This document shows, in pieces, positions 63,849-64,000 of a DNA stretch of 64,000 bases. Made by a program: the position numbers and the translations under genes. Where the stretch lies: positions 723,737 to 787,736 of the forward strand of contig NZ_CANLER010000002.1 of assembly GCF_947489715.1 (NCBI RefSeq). Direction: 5' to 3'. The notes under the pieces are model-generated. The model was not told the DNA's origin. It saw only the letters and a program-made list of their open reading frames with translations, and made no database searches. Within the stretch, counting starts at the first letter, position 1. Each line of letters starts with the position of its first letter. The stretch comes from an uncultured Roseovarius sp. (GTDB lineage Bacteria > Pseudomonadota > Alphaproteobacteria > Rhodobacterales > Rhodobacteraceae).

Positions 63849-63885
63849 CCCCCCAACCTTTGATTTTTTAGGTGTTGGGGGGTTT
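63849..63885 (+). terminator. Terminator after the exosortase gene
   Basis: CCCCCCAAC and GTTGGGGGG make a nine-pair stem around a 16-base loop, followed by TTTGATT. It separates the exosortase from the convergent partial gene. Confidence 0.7.
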
Positions 63886-63887
63886 GA

Positions 63888-64000
63888 TTATAAGCTGAAG
63901 ATGTCGACTGTGACGGTTGCTTTAGAGAGCATGCCGTTTTCGTCTGCGACCCAGTAGTCGAAGCTGTCGATGCCGTACACGTTCTGGTGGGGTTCGTAGA
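63888..64000 (-). CDS. Ig/cadherin-like repeat protein, C-terminal end (partial)
   Basis: The last 36 codons of a minus-strand gene running out of the window. They read YEPHQNVYGIDSFDYWVADE and end NGMLSKATVTVDIFSL before a TAA at 63890-63888. The GIDSFDYWVADENG pattern is the final strand set of cadherin-like or VCBS-type tandem repeats of large secreted adhesins. There is no VPLPA-CTERM tail, so it is not itself an exosortase substrate at this end. Confidence 0.72.
   Translation of the reverse strand, partial: YEPHQNVYGIDSFDYWVADENGMLSKATVTVDIFSL

Overview
The window looks like the chromosome of a roseobacter-type alphaproteobacterium (Rhodobacterales). The signs are a high-GC coding style, the alphaproteobacterial rimP-nusA-ylxR-infB operon, a Paracoccus-type sox gene order, an XrtD-like exosortase fused to an EpsI domain, and start codons that often include GTG. 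Nearly all of the sequence is coding. No rRNA, tRNA, CRISPR array, transposase or integrase was seen.

Layout. (1) 1-5.4 kb: housekeeping and small metabolic genes: the grxC 3' end, a nitrilase-like amidase, a MarR regulator, ubiG, a prolyl iminopeptidase, a CDGSH iron-sulfur protein and two minor genes. (2) 5.5-11 kb: a promoter, a short leader ending in an intrinsic terminator, then rimP, nusA, ylxR and infB, closed by a second terminator. (3) 11-17.1 kb, minus strand: seven overlapping genes (MoxR ATPase, DUF58, a small membrane protein, two VWA proteins, a TPR protein and a BatD-like protein), comparable with the Bat operon and with mxaRSACKL of methylotrophs. (4) 19-33.4 kb: a complete thiosulfate-oxidation locus. 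The minus-strand soxT-like, soxR and soxS genes diverge from soxVWXYZABCDEF, followed by a DUF302 protein and two more YeeE/YedE-type sulfur transporters. (5) 33.6-38.8 kb, minus strand: two metallo-beta-lactamase-fold proteins, then pqqABCDE. (6) 38.9-50.7 kb: a two-component system, then two ABC systems, beta-propeller proteins, an MxaD-like protein and a SoxYZ-like carrier, all of kinds known beside PQQ-dependent alcohol oxidation. (7) 50.9-59.6 kb: xoxF, xoxG and xoxJ (lanthanide-type methanol dehydrogenase, its cytochrome and its binding protein), a CXXCW-type protein, glutathione-dependent formaldehyde dehydrogenase and S-formylglutathione hydrolase, a third metallohydrolase and a second SoxYZ-like carrier. 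(8) 59.6-64 kb: hslV, an M20 amidohydrolase, a mostly empty stretch, the exosortase and the 3' end of an Ig/cadherin-like protein.

How the genes work together. Regions 4 to 7 form a periplasmic energy-harvesting block. Sox enzymes oxidise thiosulfate bound to the SoxY cysteine. PQQ made by PqqA-E loads XoxF, which oxidises methanol and passes electrons to XoxG. Formaldehyde is then cleared by the glutathione pathway. The two halves share parts: SoxYZ-like fused carriers and SoxH-like hydrolases sit with the methanol genes. Three palindromes of the form ATTC-N8-GAAT, the site type of the persulfide-sensing SoxR/SqrR/BigR repressors, lie at soxS/soxV, at soxX, and at the promoter of the hydrolase pair next to pqqE.

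All calls were made by reading the sequence and protein translations. No database search was possible.
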